A stretch of DNA of 42,311 nt. Origin: Clostridia bacterium. GTDB taxonomy: Bacteria > Bacillota > Clostridia > TANB77 > CAG-465. Below are positions 35,076-42,189 of the stretch, in pieces. The translations under genes were made by a program, and so were the position numbers. The stretch spans positions 1-42,311 of the forward strand of contig JAQUGQ010000013.1 in NCBI GenBank assembly GCA_028684095.1, written 5' to 3'. The notes under the pieces were generated by a model. That model saw nothing but the letters and a program-made list of their open reading frames with translations, was not told the DNA's origin and searched no databases. Numbering within the stretch: the stretch's first letter is position 1; each line of letters opens with the position of its first letter.

Positions 35076-35768
35076 ATGAAAAAATTAAAAGTCTTTTTCT
35101 CAGTAATAGTAGTTTTGTTAATCATTTGTTTTGCTGTATTAATGTATTTTTTTAGAACAACTAAAAATATAGATGTCAGTTGGAATGAAGAAGATTATAA
35201 CTCTTGTATTACTAAATCAGGAGTAACTATTGAAAATATGGATAGTTTAAATTTAATTGAACTTATAAATGGTGATTTTACATCTACTGGAAGTAATAAT
35301 ATTAATAATAGTTTTACTAATGAAGAGATTAGTGCTATGTTATCAAAAACAAATAATACAATTGGTCCTATAGAAGATATTAAAGTGAAATTTTTAGGAA
35401 ATAATGAGGCAGAAGCATCTTTTAAATTCAAAGAAAATGTATATAGGTATTTTGAATCTAATGAAAGTTTAAATGCTAAAATTAATAGTTATGGTAATTT
35501 AAAAAATATTGTAATAGGTACACCTGTATATATAAAAGTAAAGTTAGATTCTGCTAAAGATAAACAAATATCAGGGAATATTCAAAATGTATATTTAGGT
35601 AATATACAAATGCCAGAAGATATTGTTAAAGAATCTGAAACTGTACTTGTTGATATGTTAAATACTATTATATCTAATTACAATGGATTTAACATAGAAG
35701 AAATGAATTTTGAAAGTGATAAACTTAATTTTAAAGGTCAGTTACCAGAAGTTGTTAAAGGGAAATAA
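35076..35768 (+). CDS. membrane-anchored extracytoplasmic protein, unknown function
   Basis: This 230-aa protein has one N-terminal span (~5-26) and a ~200-residue outer domain. The layout is like YpmS/DUF2140-type proteins (short anchor, alternating strands, G-N-I-Q-N-V-Y-L-G-N near the end), but that link is only a resemblance. AAGGAGG precedes the ATG. The last ~70 codons and the DNA beyond are duplicated at 41230-41486. The stop is followed within 6 nt by a 27-bp copy of the activase 3' end, so the right border is a recombination joint. Confidence 0.65.
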   Translation: MKKLKVFFSVIVVLLIICFAVLMYFFRTTKNIDVSWNEEDYNSCITKSGVTIENMDSLNLIELINGDFTSTGSNNINNSFTNEEISAMLSKTNNTIGPIEDIKVKFLGNNEAEASFKFKENVYRYFESNESLNAKINSYGNLKNIVIGTPVYIKVKLDSAKDKQISGNIQNVYLGNIQMPEDIVKESETVLVDMLNTIISNYNGFNIEEMNFESDKLNFKGQLPEVVKGK

Positions 35769-35825
35769 ATTTAATAGAGGTAGAGCTAAAGTAAAGTAAA
35801 AAACATATAACAAAACTAAAAGGAA
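35556..35825 (+). repeat. ~260-bp direct repeat, copy 1
   Basis: It runs from AAAGATAAACAAATAT to the left arm of the downstream terminator (AAAAGGAA). Copy 2 at 41230-41486 differs by a few point changes, a ~14-bp deletion near its left end and one extra A. It covers the 3' third of the anchored-protein gene plus the 27-bp repeat. Confidence 0.88.
35774..35800 (+). repeat. 27-bp repeat, copy B
   Basis: Identical to 34001-34027. Here it follows the stop of the anchored-protein gene and is non-coding debris (it would read N-R-G-R-A-K-V-K-stop). Confidence 0.85.
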
Positions 35826-35847
35826 CTGATTTAAAACAGTTCCTTTT
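35818..35847 (+). terminator. rho-independent terminator
   Basis: AAAAGGAACTG (35818-35828) pairs perfectly with CAGTTCCTTTT (35837-35847). The T-tract lies within the stem and only A follows, so strength is moderate. Confidence 0.65.
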
Positions 35848-35936
35848 AAAAATTAGAGCTTTTTTCTAAATAGTCTGTGAATTTATATTATTTTAACAAA
35901 ATATGTGTATTTCTTTAATATTTTGTTAATGAAGTA

Positions 35937-35964
35937 TTGAAAAAAAAAAAGTATATGATAAAAT
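35937..35964 (+). promoter_or_regulatory. promoter of the first prepilin-like gene
   Basis: TTGAAA (35937-35942), a 16-bp A-rich spacer, then TAAAAT (35959-35964). About 70 nt of leader follow before the start. Confidence 0.55.
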
Positions 35965-36033
35965 TTATATAATCAAAAATATATTTTGTTTTAAGTTGTA
36001 AAGAAATTATAAATTGAGAGGATGATAGTTAAA

Positions 36034-37515
36034 ATGAAAAGAAAAAAAGGTATATCATTGATAGTATTAGTTATAACAATAATAGTTATAATAATACTAG
36101 CAGGAGCAGTAATATTAAGCTTAGCAAATAACAACCCAATAGCAACATCAAATGAAGCAATGTTTAAATCAAATATATCAGAATATAATTCGGAACTTGC
36201 ATTAGCTATACCAAACGAATATTTAAATAATAATTCCTTTGAACCAAGTACATTTAATAAAGGTGTTTGGGATGGAACTGGTGATGGAACTGGAACAATA
36301 AAAGAATATATAACAAGTATATCAGTAGCAGATGGAGCAAAATTTGCAATACAACATGGTAAATTAATATATGTAGGAGAAGATGACACTGAAAAAGTTT
36401 GGCTTGCAGAAATAGAAATTAGCTCAGAAGCATTTGTAATAGAAGCAAATATACCGGTACTTACTGCAGGAATGACAGCAAAAAAATGGAATGGCAGTTC
36501 ATGGGATACAGTATCAAATCCAGATACAGATACAACGTGGTATGATTATGAAAATAAAGAATGGGCAAATACACAAACAACAGATGGAAGTATGTGGGTA
36601 TGGATACCAAGATATGAGTACCAAATACCAACACCACATAATTTTTCAGCACAAACAATATTAGTAAACTTTGTAAATAACACATCAACAACAGCAACAA
36701 GTGGATATACAGTGCATCCGGCATTTACATTTGGAAGCACAGAGCTTACAGGAATATGGGTAGCAAAATTTGAAGCAAGTGGAAGTATAAGTGCAGTAGA
36801 TGTAAAACCTAATGTACCATCGCTTACAAATATAACAATGGATGCAATGTTTACATCATGTAGAAATATGGAGATAAATACTAGATATGGCTGGGGAACA
36901 AGCGGAAGTGGAATTGACACACATTTAATAAAAAATGTAGAATGGGGTTCTGTAGCATATCTAACACAAAGTATATATGGAAAAAATTCAGAAGTATGGA
37001 TAAATCCAAATATTAATTATACAACAGGTCAAGCAGGAATAAGTGTAAGTTCATCGGGTACAATATCAACATATTCATATGAGGATTTAACATATGGAGT
37101 ACAAGCAAGTACAACAGGAAATGTATATGGAGTATATGATATGAGTGGAGGAGTTTATGAATATGTTGCTGCATATGTAAATAATGAATATGCAAATTCA
37201 TCAACATCGTGTTTGAGTTTGGTAAGTGCAGCAAGTCAATATAAAGATGTATATTTAGTAGGAACAAGTGATACACAAGGTGATAATTATTCAGCAAATT
37301 CTAGTAAAGTAGGAGATGCAGTGTATGAAACATCATTATGGTATGATGATAATTCATATATGCCTAATTTGACTAGGCCGTTCTTTGATCGTGGTGGCTG
37401 GTGTTATGATGTTACTGCTTCAGGTTTGTTCTACTTCGGTTCCAATGCTGGTGATGCATATGGTAATTGTCGGATTCCGCCCGGTAGTTTCAGTTTCAGG
37501 CACACTTTAATATAA
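36034..37515 (+). CDS. prepilin-like surface protein with hypervariable lectin/FGE-type C-terminus (1)
   Basis: This 493-aa protein has a prepilin-type start: basic K-R-K-K, the cleavage point G|I-S-L-I, then a ~22-residue hydrophobic helix (V-L-V-I-T-I-I-V-I-I-I-L-A). Mature position 5 is Val, not the usual Glu. An Asn-rich pilin-like segment and W-D-G-T-G-D-G-T-G repeats follow, then a domain with M-W-V-W-I-P-R-Y-E-Y, G-I-W-V-A-K-F-E-A-S and V-Y-D-M-S-G-G-V-Y-E-Y. This is the pattern of FGE-sulfatase/C-type-lectin-fold proteins. The last ~47 residues (R-P-F-F-D-R-G-G-W-C-Y ... S-F-S-F-R-H-T-L-I) look like a DGR variable region. ATG 36034 lies 12 nt after GAGAGG; ATG 36022 would abut it. A paralogue follows at 37769. 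Confidence 0.78.
   Translation: MKRKKGISLIVLVITIIVIIILAGAVILSLANNNPIATSNEAMFKSNISEYNSELALAIPNEYLNNNSFEPSTFNKGVWDGTGDGTGTIKEYITSISVADGAKFAIQHGKLIYVGEDDTEKVWLAEIEISSEAFVIEANIPVLTAGMTAKKWNGSSWDTVSNPDTDTTWYDYENKEWANTQTTDGSMWVWIPRYEYQIPTPHNFSAQTILVNFVNNTSTTATSGYTVHPAFTFGSTELTGIWVAKFEASGSISAVDVKPNVPSLTNITMDAMFTSCRNMEINTRYGWGTSGSGIDTHLIKNVEWGSVAYLTQSIYGKNSEVWINPNINYTTGQAGISVSSSGTISTYSYEDLTYGVQASTTGNVYGVYDMSGGVYEYVAAYVNNEYANSSTSCLSLVSAASQYKDVYLVGTSDTQGDNYSANSSKVGDAVYETSLWYDDNSYMPNLTRPFFDRGGWCYDVTASGLFYFGSNAGDAYGNCRIPPGSFSFRHTLI
37363..37515 (+). other. candidate DGR variable region (VR1)
   Basis: From about here base composition and codon use change sharply. 37381-37500 is about 46% GC by my count, and most codons end in T or C (TGT, TAT, GAT, GTT, ACT, GCT, TAC, TCC), while the body of the gene favours A-ending codons. 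The encoded R-G-G-W-C-Y ... S-G-L-F-Y-F-G-S ... S-F-R motif matches the RGG...AGLF...SFR layout of lectin-fold DGR targets, where adenines of a template repeat are randomised. Confidence 0.6.
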
Positions 37516-37607
37516 CTAAATATTTAATATATTTGTAAAAATACCACAAACTTGAAAAGAATTCTATAATGTGGCTCAATGTCAATAGTTGGAGTCTAAA
37601 AAACTAG

Positions 37608-37641
37608 AATTGTACTGATTTTTTAATTAGTACAATTTTTT
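37608..37641 (+). terminator. rho-independent terminator
   Basis: A 13-bp stem, 37608-37620 with 37625-37637 (AATTGTACTGATT and its complement, one G-U), TTTT loop, then T4. The 253-bp spacer between the prepilin-like genes otherwise holds only the next promoter; no template repeat is seen in it. Confidence 0.8.
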
Positions 37642-37674
37642 GTTTCTAAAAATAGGAATAAAATTATAAAAATA

Positions 37675-37702
37675 TTGACAAAAAAAATATATATAATATA
37701 AT
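37675..37702 (+). promoter_or_regulatory. promoter of the second prepilin-like gene
   Basis: TTGACA (37675-37680), a 16-bp spacer, then TATAAT (37697-37702). Another TATAAT overlaps at 37692. Confidence 0.65.
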
Positions 37703-37768
37703 AAACTTGATAGTTAATTTATATTGTAATTTGCATAGTTTTTTAAAAGAAAAATGGAGGTATTTTAA

Positions 37769-39091
37769 GTGAAAATAAAAAAAGGTATATCATTAATAGT
37801 ATTAGTAATAACAATAATAGTTATAATAATATTAGCAGGAGCAGTAATACTAAGTTTAGCAAATAACAATCCAATAGAATCAGCAAATGAAGCAACATTT
37901 AAAACAAATGTGGCGGAATATAATTCAGAACTTGCAATGGTTATAACAAATAAATATTTACAAAACAGTTCTTTTGATTCAGCAACATTTAACGCAGGAG
38001 TATGGGATGGTACTGGTACTGGTGATGGAACAATAAAACAATTTATAACAAGTATGTCTGAAGTAGATGCAGCAAAATTTGAAATACAAGATAGTAAGTT
38101 AGTTTATGTAGGAACAAATGTAACAGAACAAGAATGGGTTACAAGTATGGGTATGGTAAATGGAGAAGTAACACCTCCAGAAGAAACAGGACTTGGATTA
38201 AATGTAATAGCAACAGATAATGTAACATTTGATGGAGAAGCGGCAACATATCAAAATCCAATAATACCAAAAGGATTTAAAGCAATAAATACAACTGGTG
38301 CAAGTTGGGTTAATCTAAGTACAGATTGGAATACTGGTTTAGTAATAGAAGATGCAAGTGGAAATCAATTTGTATGGGTACCAGTAGATGGAACATATGT
38401 ACCATATGCAAAGTGGTGTACAACTAATATACCATTTGCAGAAACAACAGATGATAGTATACTATCTGGTGCTGTAAATGAAAATACACAAGTAACAACT
38501 TATGGTGGCTTTTATATAGCAAGATATGAATCAATGTTTGACTATAACTCCGGTAGTATAAGAGTAGCAAGTAAAGTTAGTACAAATAAAACAACTTCAA
38601 GTTGGACTAGAGATAGTTCACATACAGGATACTTATTTAACTTTATAAATTATACAGATGCAAAAACATATTCAGAAAATATGGCAGTAAGCTATAGTTA
38701 TGATGCATCAAAAGTTAAAAGTGGACTTGTAACAGGAACTGAGTGGGATACAGCAATGAGATGGATTAGTAATAATTCAGGTCCAAGTGTAACAGATAGT
38801 AGAACATGGGGTAATCATAGTGATTCAACATCCCCAGCAAATATATCTGGATATGCAAGTTTACAAATATCTGGATTTAGTGAATATTGGAAAGCAAAAA
38901 ATATATATGATTTAGCAGGAAATACATGGGAATGGACAAATGAAATTTATAGCTCTGACCGTGTCTTTCGCGGAGGCAGCTGTTACTTAAGTAATAGTGG
39001 TAGTATTTACCCAGCTGCTTTTCGTATGAGTTTCAGTGCTACTAGTGTCAGCTACGACATAGGTTTTCGTGTAGGGCTTTATGTATTGTAG
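37769..39091 (+). CDS. prepilin-like surface protein with hypervariable lectin/FGE-type C-terminus (2)
   Basis: This 440-aa paralogue of the preceding gene has a near-identical first ~60 codons (K-I-K-K-G|I-S-L-I-V-L-V-I-T-I). GTG start 37769 lies 8 nt after GGAGG. The distal domain is clearly FGE-sulfatase/C-type-lectin-like: Q-F-V-W-V-P-V-D-G-T-Y, F-Y-I-A-R-Y-E-S, G-T-E-W-D-T-A-M-R, and I-Y-D-L-A-G-N-T-W-E-W-T-N-E. It finishes with R-V-F-R-G-G-S-C-Y ... P-A-A-F-R ... I-G-F-R-V-G-L-Y-V-L, the canonical end of DGR target proteins. The FGE catalytic role is unlikely; the fold probably presents a ligand-binding face on a pseudopilus or anchored protein. No pilus assembly genes are nearby. Confidence 0.8.
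   Translation: MKIKKGISLIVLVITIIVIIILAGAVILSLANNNPIESANEATFKTNVAEYNSELAMVITNKYLQNSSFDSATFNAGVWDGTGTGDGTIKQFITSMSEVDAAKFEIQDSKLVYVGTNVTEQEWVTSMGMVNGEVTPPEETGLGLNVIATDNVTFDGEAATYQNPIIPKGFKAINTTGASWVNLSTDWNTGLVIEDASGNQFVWVPVDGTYVPYAKWCTTNIPFAETTDDSILSGAVNENTQVTTYGGFYIARYESMFDYNSGSIRVASKVSTNKTTSSWTRDSSHTGYLFNFINYTDAKTYSENMAVSYSYDASKVKSGLVTGTEWDTAMRWISNNSGPSVTDSRTWGNHSDSTSPANISGYASLQISGFSEYWKAKNIYDLAGNTWEWTNEIYSSDRVFRGGSCYLSNSGSIYPAAFRMSFSATSVSYDIGFRVGLYVL
38951..39091 (+). other. candidate DGR variable region (VR2)
   Basis: About 44% GC by my count, against an A-rich gene body. The run of codons between R-G-G-S and I-G-F-R is almost all NNY (TGT, TAC, AGT, AAT, GGT, ATT, GCT, TTC, ACT, GTC, AGC, GAC). 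The invariant end I-G-F-R-V-G-L-Y-V-L would correspond to the region around the homing (IMH) site. It differs from VR1 in motif type, so the two would need different template repeats. Confidence 0.62.
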
Positions 39092-39237
39092 CTACTTTTT
39101 ACTAAAACTAGATCAAAAATGGTACAAAATGAAATTTGAGAGTGAAAATTATAAATATGATACATGAAAAAATCAATAAGTCATAGTAATAATCAGAATT
39201 CGTTATCACGAGTTTAATTTAACAAATATACAGTTAT
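39092..39237 (+). other. gene-free stretch after the second prepilin-like gene
   Basis: AT-rich, with no frame or ribosome site. I looked for a near-copy of either variable region (a template repeat) and saw none. Confidence 0.4.
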
Positions 39238-39270
39238 AAGTATCTACATTCATTTGTAGGTGCTTTTTTT
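39238..39270 (+). terminator. rho-independent terminator
   Basis: AAGTATCTACA (39238-39248) pairs with TGTAGGTGCTT (39255-39265; two G-U pairs), then T5 or more. Confidence 0.82.
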
Positions 39271-39329
39271 AGTTAAAATAACAATTAATAGCATATTACT
39301 ATTAATAAAAAGATTATTTAAATGAACAC

Positions 39330-39358
39330 TTGAAAAAATATATGGAGAATGATATAAT
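39330..39358 (+). promoter_or_regulatory. promoter of the HELNH protein gene
   Basis: TTGAAA (39330-39335), a 17-bp spacer, then TATAAT (39353-39358). Confidence 0.75.
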
Positions 39359-39424
39359 ATTCTTATTTAAATGATAAATTTAAGTGAAAAATAGTATTAT
39401 TTAAAATTGAAAGGGTATTATAAA

Positions 39425-41194
39425 ATGGATATTAATGGATTTGAAGAGATAAAAAAAGATTTTGTTAAAAGATTTACAAAAAGGTATGATAGAAAATATA
39501 AAGAGCAAATAGAGGAAAAATTAAACAAAGTTGAAATTATGAAATTACCTCCAAAAGCTGGAGCTGCTGCTAGTTATAGATCATATACTTTGCACGATTA
39601 TGGAATAAATACGGATACTGAAGGGCAGATAATTGTTGATCATGAATTAAACCATGCCGTAAGTGGGAGTAGTAAATTCGGTAGATATAACTATAAAACA
39701 GGTGAAATGGACACAAGAAATGAAAACGAATCATATTCCAATATTTCACAAGAATATTATGATTTTATATCCAAAGATCAAGACTTAGAAAAAGTATTAG
39801 TAATGGAATCTGGATATTTTGAAAGTAGATGTTTTTGTGAATTTTTGAATGAATATATAAATATTGGTATGAATTCAGACAGACTTTCTAAAGGTTCAAT
39901 GGTATATAAAGATGGTTCTTATGTTACTAATGATTTTTTTGGATCATATTATGATTCTGGATTAAATTTATTTGGTACTCTATCTTCAATAATTGGTGAA
40001 GATAAAATTGTAGATTTACATTTAGGTCACATTACATTATCCGAAATAATGAAAGATTTTGATGAAAAATACAGTGATTCTTTGGATAAAAATGAAATAA
40101 AAAAATTTAATACACCTATGATTAAATTATTATATAATATGAACAATGTTTATGAAAATCTAGATAGTAAAGAATATGAATCTGCACTTAATACTTTACA
40201 TAAAGCCTATGAAATAAAGTTAAGTAATTTAGATATAAAAAAAATTGAAGATGTTGAAAAAACATATAATGAAATTAAAAATATGCAAAATATGATGTTA
40301 TTTTCTGTTCCACAAGAAAAAATGGAAAATGAAGAGTATATAAAATCAATTGAAAGAATTGAAGAAAACTTTATACAAAAAGTTAATTGTTTGAAATTAA
40401 ATATAAGTACACAACAATTTATAGATAATATTTCATATAAAAATGTTATTCCAATATCGATAGACGATTCTAAAAGATTAAGCAAAATGATTATTGCTTC
40501 GAATAACAATGCAAATATAGAAGAACAATTTAATGATTATACTTTATCTGTAGATGAAACTAAAGATAAGAAAAACGGATTATACAGAAGTTTATTTAAT
40601 GCATATCAATTAGTTAAAGATTCTTTGTATAATCATTGTGATGAAATGCAAGGTATGTTAAAAAATATTGAAAAACTAGATTCAATTAAATCAGAAGAGG
40701 AATATATTAATTTATATAGTACTCTATATGAGCAAATAAATGAAAAAGCAAAAACAAATATGCATAATTTTATGTCCGCTGAAAATTTAAAATCAGAATT
40801 TTCAATTGAAAGATTTAAAAATATAAAATCTCAGATAGAAATAATAAAAAAATCTGCATATGTGGATAAAAACGGCCTTTGTTTAGGATACGATTCTGAA
40901 ATCGAAAAATCATTTAATTTAAAATTAGAATATTATAAAAACTATAGCCAATCAATACTTAGAAATTTCATAGAATCTGTGGACAAATCTAACGTAGCAT
41001 ATATTAAAAGACTAGAAATTTTTTTCAAAGAAAATCAAGAAAAATTTAATAAAATGCCATTTGAAGATATTGATATAAAAAATAAATTTTTAGAATCTTT
41101 AAAAAATGATGTATATAGTAGTAAAGAAATAGTTGAATCTAAAAGAAATTATGATAATAAACAAGTTGTAAAAAAAGAACATTCAGATAAGTAA
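39425..41194 (+). CDS. putative zinc metallopeptidase-like (HELNH) protein with long helical C-terminal part
   Basis: This 589-aa protein has no signal peptide or membrane segment. Residues 73-77 are H-E-L-N-H, a gluzincin-type HExxH zinc site, set in I-I-V-D-H-E-L-N-H-A-V-S-G. A glutamate-rich helix (~133-146, M-E-S-G-Y-F-E-S-R-C-F-C-E-F) could supply the third ligand. Residues ~210-589 are charged and helical with heptad-like patterns. I do not recognise a named family. The start is ATG 39425 behind GAAAGGG; the TTG at 39407 is upstream of that site. It lies between the prepilin-like genes and phage debris, inside the 260-bp direct repeats. A toxin or phage/host-interaction role is possible but unproven. 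Confidence 0.65.
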   Translation: MDINGFEEIKKDFVKRFTKRYDRKYKEQIEEKLNKVEIMKLPPKAGAAASYRSYTLHDYGINTDTEGQIIVDHELNHAVSGSSKFGRYNYKTGEMDTRNENESYSNISQEYYDFISKDQDLEKVLVMESGYFESRCFCEFLNEYINIGMNSDRLSKGSMVYKDGSYVTNDFFGSYYDSGLNLFGTLSSIIGEDKIVDLHLGHITLSEIMKDFDEKYSDSLDKNEIKKFNTPMIKLLYNMNNVYENLDSKEYESALNTLHKAYEIKLSNLDIKKIEDVEKTYNEIKNMQNMMLFSVPQEKMENEEYIKSIERIEENFIQKVNCLKLNISTQQFIDNISYKNVIPISIDDSKRLSKMIIASNNNANIEEQFNDYTLSVDETKDKKNGLYRSLFNAYQLVKDSLYNHCDEMQGMLKNIEKLDSIKSEEEYINLYSTLYEQINEKAKTNMHNFMSAENLKSEFSIERFKNIKSQIEIIKKSAYVDKNGLCLGYDSEIEKSFNLKLEYYKNYSQSILRNFIESVDKSNVAYIKRLEIFFKENQEKFNKMPFEDIDIKNKFLESLKNDVYSSKEIVESKRNYDNKQVVKKEHSDK

Positions 41195-41229
41195 CTATAT
41201 TAAAACGTTAGAATTTGACTAAGGTTGAG

Positions 41230-41428
41230 AAAGATAAACAAATATAATGTATATTTAGGTAATATACAAATGCCAGAAGATATTGTTAAAGAATCTGAAA
41301 CTGTACTTATTGATATGTTAAATACTATTATATCTAATTACAATGGATTTAACATAGAAAAAATGAATTTTGGAAGTGATAAACTTAATTTTAAAGGTCA
41401 GTTACCAGAAGTTGTTAAAGGGAAATAA
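41230..41428 (+). pseudogene. 3' fragment of the anchored-protein gene (duplicate of 35076-35768)
   Basis: The last ~60 residues (N-V-Y-L-G-N-I-Q-M-P-E-D ... L-P-E-V-V-K-G-K) are repeated with a few changes (V-to-I, E-to-K, E-to-G). A ~14-bp deletion after AAAGATAAACAAATAT breaks the frame, and there is no proper start. Non-functional. Confidence 0.85.
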
Positions 41429-41433
41429 AATTA

Positions 41434-41460
41434 ATAGAGGTAGAGCTAAAGTAAAGTAAA
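41434..41460 (+). repeat. 27-bp repeat, copy C
   Basis: Identical to 34001-34027 and 35774-35800, inside the longer repeat. Confidence 0.85.
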
Positions 41461-41492
41461 AAAACATATAACAAAACTAAAAGGAAAAAATA

Positions 41493-41687
41493 TATTCAGA
41501 TGATGAAGTAGAAGAAGTATTATCTAAATTTGATAGTTGTGAAATAGAAATAGAGATAAACCAGCTATCATTAAAATCAAGGGCTTTATTGCAAGGGGCA
41601 ACTCTGATAAAAGGAGAACTTATTGAGAGAGATGGAGATGTAGCACCTGAAGTAGCAATAGGATTTAGATCTATAAAGATGAAGTAG
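41493..41687 (+). pseudogene. fragment of a phage major tail (tail tube) protein
   Basis: The open frame from 41493 to TAG 41685-41687 has no start. It reads C-E-I-E-I-E-I-N-Q-L-S-L-K-S-R-A-L-L-Q, then D-V-A-P-E-V-A-I-G-F-R-S. The A-P-x-V-A-x-G-F-R-S motif is typical of major tail proteins of siphophages of Gram-positive bacteria. Both ends are missing. It joins directly to the 260-bp repeat on the left. Confidence 0.6.
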
Positions 41688-41758
41688 GAATAGTACCAAC
41701 AAGACTAACAGAATGGTTTAATGAAGTGCCTGATCCACAAACAGTAGAAGAGGGATAA
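41672..41758 (+). pseudogene. second, unassigned fragment (probably phage)
   Basis: In another frame, overlapping the end of the tail fragment, the DNA reads Y-K-D-E-V-G-I-V-P-T-R-L-T-E-W-F-N-E-V-P and stops at TAA 41756-41758. It looks like the C-terminal end of a different protein fused by deletion. The family is not recognised. Confidence 0.35.
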
Positions 41759-41861
41759 AAACATCATTATTTTTGATAAATGTTGACATAAAACTTGTAA
41801 AAAATCGATAAATGTGGTAAAATAATGATGTAAGAATATATTATATGAGGAGGCTATTAAT

Positions 41862-42134
41862 ATGAGAGTCTTAGAAAAAGGTAATCCAAACGGCTGGGAA
41901 AAGGAAGTAACATGCACAGGAAAAGGTAATGGTGATGGTGGGTGTAATGCACGGTTAATGGTTGCAGAAGCTGATATATTTGTTACAGCTTCTCATTGTC
42001 GTGATGAAGTAGACTACTATTACACATTTTTATGTTCTGAATGCAACACAAAAACCGATATTCCTGAAAGAGATATTCCATCAAGAGTCAGAACAAAAGC
42101 AATGGACGAGTATAAAGGCAAAAATAACAGATAA
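41862..42134 (+). CDS. small zinc-ribbon-like protein
   Basis: This 90-aa soluble protein has cysteines arranged as C-T-G-K-G-N-G-D-G-G-C (18-28) and L-C-S-E-C (57-61) plus S-H-C-R, enough for one zinc site. The C-terminal part is basic and polar (P-S-R-V-R-T-K-A-M-D-E-Y-K). GAGGAGG is 9 nt before the ATG. Similar small Cys-rich proteins occur in Firmicutes genomes and prophages without known function. It has its own terminator and lies between phage debris and an insertion-element end. Confidence 0.7.
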   Translation: MRVLEKGNPNGWEKEVTCTGKGNGDGGCNARLMVAEADIFVTASHCRDEVDYYYTFLCSECNTKTDIPERDIPSRVRTKAMDEYKGKNNR

Positions 42135-42140
42135 TGGCAA

Positions 42141-42184
42141 AGAGAGTAGATGTAATACAATTGTTGTACATCTACTCTCTTTTA
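42141..42184 (+). terminator. rho-independent terminator
   Basis: A 14-bp perfect stem, AGAGAGTAGATGTA (42141-42154) with TACATCTACTCTCT (42167-42180), followed by TTTT. Confidence 0.9.
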
Positions 42185-42189
42185 TAGAT

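Larger units (their letters stand above)
41230..41486 (+). repeat. ~260-bp direct repeat, copy 2
   Basis: Partner of 35556-35825 in the same orientation, 5.67 kb apart. Its right end stops inside what in copy 1 is the left arm of a terminator (AAAAGGAA). Confidence 0.88.

Noticed and set aside
36461-37297. Minus-strand open frames opposite the first prepilin-like gene
   Set aside because: Low-complexity shadows (H/L/I/N-rich) of a biased plus-strand gene, without ribosome sites.
37516-37768. DGR template repeat or small RT gene between the prepilin-like genes
   Set aside because: The spacer holds only a terminator and a promoter. No near-copy of VR1 or VR2 and no RT motif (e.g. YxDD) was found on either strand of the window.
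36034-39091. Genuine formylglycine-generating or nonheme iron (EgtB/PvdO) enzymes
   Set aside because: The prepilin-type anchor and hypervariable end fit a binding protein; the shared fold does not imply catalysis.
34001-41460. CRISPR array based on the three 27-bp repeats
   Set aside because: The copies are 1.7 and 5.6 kb apart, include coding sequence and have no regular spacers.
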